NCBI GenBank assembly: GCA_964526695.1
Contig: CAZGJA010000130.1
Location: forward strand, 1 to 64,000
Source of the DNA: JABWBH01 sp964526695
Lineage (GTDB): Bacteria > Planctomycetota > Phycisphaerae > UBA1845
Reading direction: 5' to 3'
Length of the DNA stretch: 64,000 bases
Shown: positions 61,565 to 64,000 of the stretch, one piece after another
Layout: the number at the start of each line of letters is the position of its first letter
How positions within the stretch are numbered: the stretch's first letter is position 1
Program-made: the position numbers and the translations under genes
Notes under the pieces: generated by a model
Told to the model about the DNA's origin: nothing
Seen by the model: only the letters and a program-made list of their open reading frames with translations
Databases searched by the model: none

Positions 61565-63157
61565 ATGAAGCGAAGTGTGATTCTGGCAGTGTTGGCCGCG
61601 ATGAGCCTGGCGGCGGCTGCAACGTACGCTCAGGCGCCCGTGGACAACGCCTTCACGTTTCAAGGGAAGTTGACGGACAACGGCGGCGCGGCCAACGGAC
61701 TCTATGATTTTGAGTTCAAGCTGTTCGATGCGCTCGTGGCCGGCAATCAGGTCGGAGCGACGCTGACCGCGACCGGCGTGAACGTGACCGACGGGCTGTT
61801 CACGTCCGAGCTGGACTTCGGCGCCGTGTACAACGGTACGGCGCTGTGGCTGAACATCGCCGTGCGGCCCAACGGCGGCGGGGCGTTCACCCCGCTGACG
61901 CCGCGCCAGTCGCTGACGGCCGCGCCGTTCGCCTCATACGCGCTGAACACCTACTGGACCGCCAGCGGCAGCGCGATCAAGAACACCAACACGGGCTTCG
62001 TCGGCATCAACCGCACCGCCCAGGTCAGCGGCTCCGAGTACTTTGGAATCCAGGCACCGGCAACGGGCACCAATTACGGCGGCATGTACATTCGCACCGA
62101 CAGCGAAACGGGCAAGCCCTTCTATGGTTACACGACCGGCACCGAGACGGCGTGGACGTATCTCGACGGCAGCACGGGCTCGTGGCAGTTGTACAACGGC
62201 GGGACGCGCCTGACGGTCGAAGACACCGGCGACGTCGGCATCGGCACCACCGACCCGGCCGCCAAGCTGCACATCGACAACGGCAGCGACGCCAGCCGCG
62301 CGCTCTATGCCACCAAGACGGGATCGGGCATCGTGACGGAGTTTCACGTCGATAGCGGAAACAGCGCCTATCCGCTCTATGCCGTCACCTACGGCACGGG
62401 ACGCGCCGCGTCCTTCGAAGCCCACACCTCCAACACCCTTGCGGCGGTCAGCATCCTTAAGAACGGCGGTCCCGCGCTGAATCTGACCTCGGACGTGGGT
62501 TTCGGATCGTATGACAGCACTGCGGCGGTCTGCTTCCTGAGCAACAACGACAGCGAACTGGCGACGGGCGGAATCCTGGTCCTGGGTGACGTCGATGGCG
62601 GAAACTTGTCTTTCGACGGCAACGAGATCATGGCCCGCAACGCCGGCGCGGCCTCGACGCTCTACCTCAACAACGAAGGCGGCAACACGATCATCTCCCC
62701 GCTAGGCCACACCATCGTCAGCGTGCTGGAGATCACCGGCGGCGCGGATTTCTCCGAAGGCTTCGAGGTCGGCGGCGCGATCGAGCCGGGCATGGTCGTC
62801 GTGATCGACCCGAGCAACCCGGGCGAGCTGAAGCCCGCTACCAGCGCGTATGACCGCAAGGTCGCTGGCATCATCAGCGGCGCGGGCGGCGTCAAGCCGG
62901 GCATGATCATGAGCCAGACCGGCACGCTCGCTTCCGGCGAGCATCCCGTCGCCCTCACGGGCCGGGTGTACTGCTGGTGCGACGCTTCCACCGGGGCGAT
63001 TGAGCCGGGCGACATGCTCACCACCTCGAACACGCCGGGCCACGCGATGAAGGTCGCGGACCACGCGGCGGCGCAGGGCGCGATTCTCGGCAAGGCCATG
63101 ACTTCGCTGAAGCAGGGTGAGAAGGGTCTGGTTCTGGTTCTGGTCAGCTTGCAGTAA
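61565..63157 (+). CDS. Large secreted protein with repeat-rich, tail-fibre-like body
   Basis: A 530-residue exported protein. The signal peptide (MKRSVILAVLAAMSLAAAA) is cleaved after TYAQA. The first 110 residues (FTFQGKLTDNGGAANGLYDF, LTPRQSLTAAPFASYA) are a module common at the N-terminus of secreted planctomycete and related proteins. The middle repeats short beta segments with Gly, Asn and Thr (DVGIGTTDPAAKLHI), which resembles phage-tail or chaperone-cleaved trimeric fibres. The C-terminal 100 residues (KVAGIISGAGGVKPGM, GRVYCWCDAS) resemble a peptidase-G2/IMC-like end. It is probably a surface or extracellular fibre. Confidence 0.75.
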   Translation: MKRSVILAVLAAMSLAAAATYAQAPVDNAFTFQGKLTDNGGAANGLYDFEFKLFDALVAGNQVGATLTATGVNVTDGLFTSELDFGAVYNGTALWLNIAVRPNGGGAFTPLTPRQSLTAAPFASYALNTYWTASGSAIKNTNTGFVGINRTAQVSGSEYFGIQAPATGTNYGGMYIRTDSETGKPFYGYTTGTETAWTYLDGSTGSWQLYNGGTRLTVEDTGDVGIGTTDPAAKLHIDNGSDASRALYATKTGSGIVTEFHVDSGNSAYPLYAVTYGTGRAASFEAHTSNTLAAVSILKNGGPALNLTSDVGFGSYDSTAAVCFLSNNDSELATGGILVLGDVDGGNLSFDGNEIMARNAGAASTLYLNNEGGNTIISPLGHTIVSVLEITGGADFSEGFEVGGAIEPGMVVVIDPSNPGELKPATSAYDRKVAGIISGAGGVKPGMIMSQTGTLASGEHPVALTGRVYCWCDASTGAIEPGDMLTTSNTPGHAMKVADHAAAQGAILGKAMTSLKQGEKGLVLVLVSLQ

Positions 63158-63285
63158 GGACCGGAAGGGATTGGCCGCGGCATCGGCGCGGAGGTTTCAT
63201 TGGAAACCAGGCGGAGATCATCGGATCTCTGCGGTCGCGCGATGCGGGGGTTTACAATCCTGACCCTTGAACGGAGACCAAAACC

Positions 63286-64000
63286 ATGAAAACAAAACAA
63301 CAACACAATCAGGAAAGGCGGGCGACGGCGCGACTGGCGCTATGCGCCCTGACCTTGACGGTGATGGGGACCGCGTGGACGGTGCAGGCGAAGGATATCG
63401 ACGTCACGGATTTGGATTCGCACGTGGCGATCCTGTCTCCCTGGGGCTTCGTCGATCACGCGCCGCTCGTCGGCATTCTCGTGCAGGAGGACGTTGGTGC
63501 TTTCGAGGCGCTGCGTTGCAAGGCGGGGGTGACGCTGGTGGATTTCCCGCTCGAGCAGGACTTCGCGGTGGACCTGGAGCTGGAGCAGTTCTACGTCACG
63601 GACAACGACACACAGTTCATCGTCGTCACGGACGCCGGTGAGGAGCGGATCGACGCGCCCGAGGTGGCTACGTTCCGCGGTCGCGTCGCGGGGTATGAGG
63701 ATTCCTGGGTGTTCCTTGGCGTCATGCCGGGGGAGGTCCAGGGCGTCGTGCGCCTCGGCGAGAATGAGGAATATGTGATCAGCACGCCGAGGCCCGATGC
63801 CGCTTTGAACGCGGACCGCCACCCGATGATCTATGAGCGGTTCGCCACGAAGGGGCTGTTCAGCCCGCCCGTCTTCAACTGTGAGCCGGAGTACCCGCCG
63901 GGCGCCTTGACGATGGACGACCTTCTCGGCGGCGGCGGCGACAACACCATCTCCGGTTTCACCTGGAAGGTGCTGGACATCGCCATTGACTGCGATTGGG
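63286..64000 (+). CDS. Secreted protein, 5' part only (possible M12-type metallopeptidase)
   Basis: The frame is open from ATG 63286 (CGGAGA upstream) to the window end, giving at least 238 residues. A signal peptide is followed by cleavage near AWTVQA. The N-terminal part, with QFYVTDNDTQFIVVTD and FRGRVAGYEDSWVFLGVMPG, resembles propeptide regions of secreted reprolysin-like peptidases of planctomycetes. The last visible sequence, WKVLDIAIDCDW, could be the first strand of a catalytic domain. No zinc motif has been reached, so the assignment is tentative. Confidence 0.6.
   Translation, partial: MKTKQQHNQERRATARLALCALTLTVMGTAWTVQAKDIDVTDLDSHVAILSPWGFVDHAPLVGILVQEDVGAFEALRCKAGVTLVDFPLEQDFAVDLELEQFYVTDNDTQFIVVTDAGEERIDAPEVATFRGRVAGYEDSWVFLGVMPGEVQGVVRLGENEEYVISTPRPDAALNADRHPMIYERFATKGLFSPPVFNCEPEYPPGALTMDDLLGGGGDNTISGFTWKVLDIAIDCDW

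Overview
The window is GC-rich, gene-dense DNA that most resembles a member of the Planctomycetota, possibly of a Phycisphaerae-like lineage. The signs are an ECF-type sigma factor beside a Ser/Thr kinase with a TPR-like tail (22765-25826), a DUF1570 lipoprotein, several Sec-secreted proteins with a shared C-terminal cysteine module, and many dispersed intergenic hairpin repeats. This placement rests on gene style only; no rRNA or ribosomal protein is present.

Region 1 (1-26846) is mixed housekeeping and signalling. It holds a broken subtilisin-like protease, a tRNA-Leu, a periplasmic binding protein translationally coupled to a hybrid histidine kinase, and scattered cofactor genes (panB, nadB, ribE-pdxA, queF). 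It also holds a bifunctional-nuclease-domain protein, an L-arabinokinase-like GHMP kinase, a STAS protein, an M28/PDZ peptidase, a thioredoxin-TPR protein, a XerD-type recombinase and the sigma/kinase pair. Gaps here carry copies of a CTGGCG..CGCCAG hairpin repeat and short tandem repeats.

Region 2 (27004-45074, minus strand) is the centrepiece: 13 co-directional genes for anaerobic benzoyl-CoA degradation. In transcription order they are oah, an SDR, dch, had, an extra HgdB/BcrB-like protein with its own activator, a three-part CoA-ligase fusion, a thiolase, a HAD-ECH fusion, and a four-subunit ATP-dependent class I benzoyl-CoA reductase of the Azoarcus (BzdNOPQ) layout. Together they could activate an aromatic acid, dearomatise its CoA ester, hydrate, oxidise and hydrolytically open the ring, and beta-oxidise the C7 product. 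No ferredoxin, 2-oxoacid:ferredoxin oxidoreductase, glutaryl-CoA dehydrogenase or transporter is visible here.

Region 3 (45075-55064, plus strand) starts with a divergent promoter carrying two palindromes. A TetR regulator follows, then an FAD subunit and a fused [2Fe-2S]+molybdopterin subunit of a xanthine-dehydrogenase-family hydroxylase. The maturation genes xdhC (frameshifted at a G tract) and mocA lie a few kb further on. The hydroxylase resembles 4-hydroxybenzoyl-CoA reductase by context but lacks that enzyme's [4Fe-4S] insertion. In between are an aspartic-protease-like gene pair, a HemN-like radical SAM protein and a cysteine-synthase-family enzyme.

Region 4 (55107-64000) holds a DUF1570 lipoprotein, a membrane glycosyltransferase fused to an NPCBM-like domain, a sigma-factor-like gene with a coupled partner, and three secreted proteins, the last cut by the window end.
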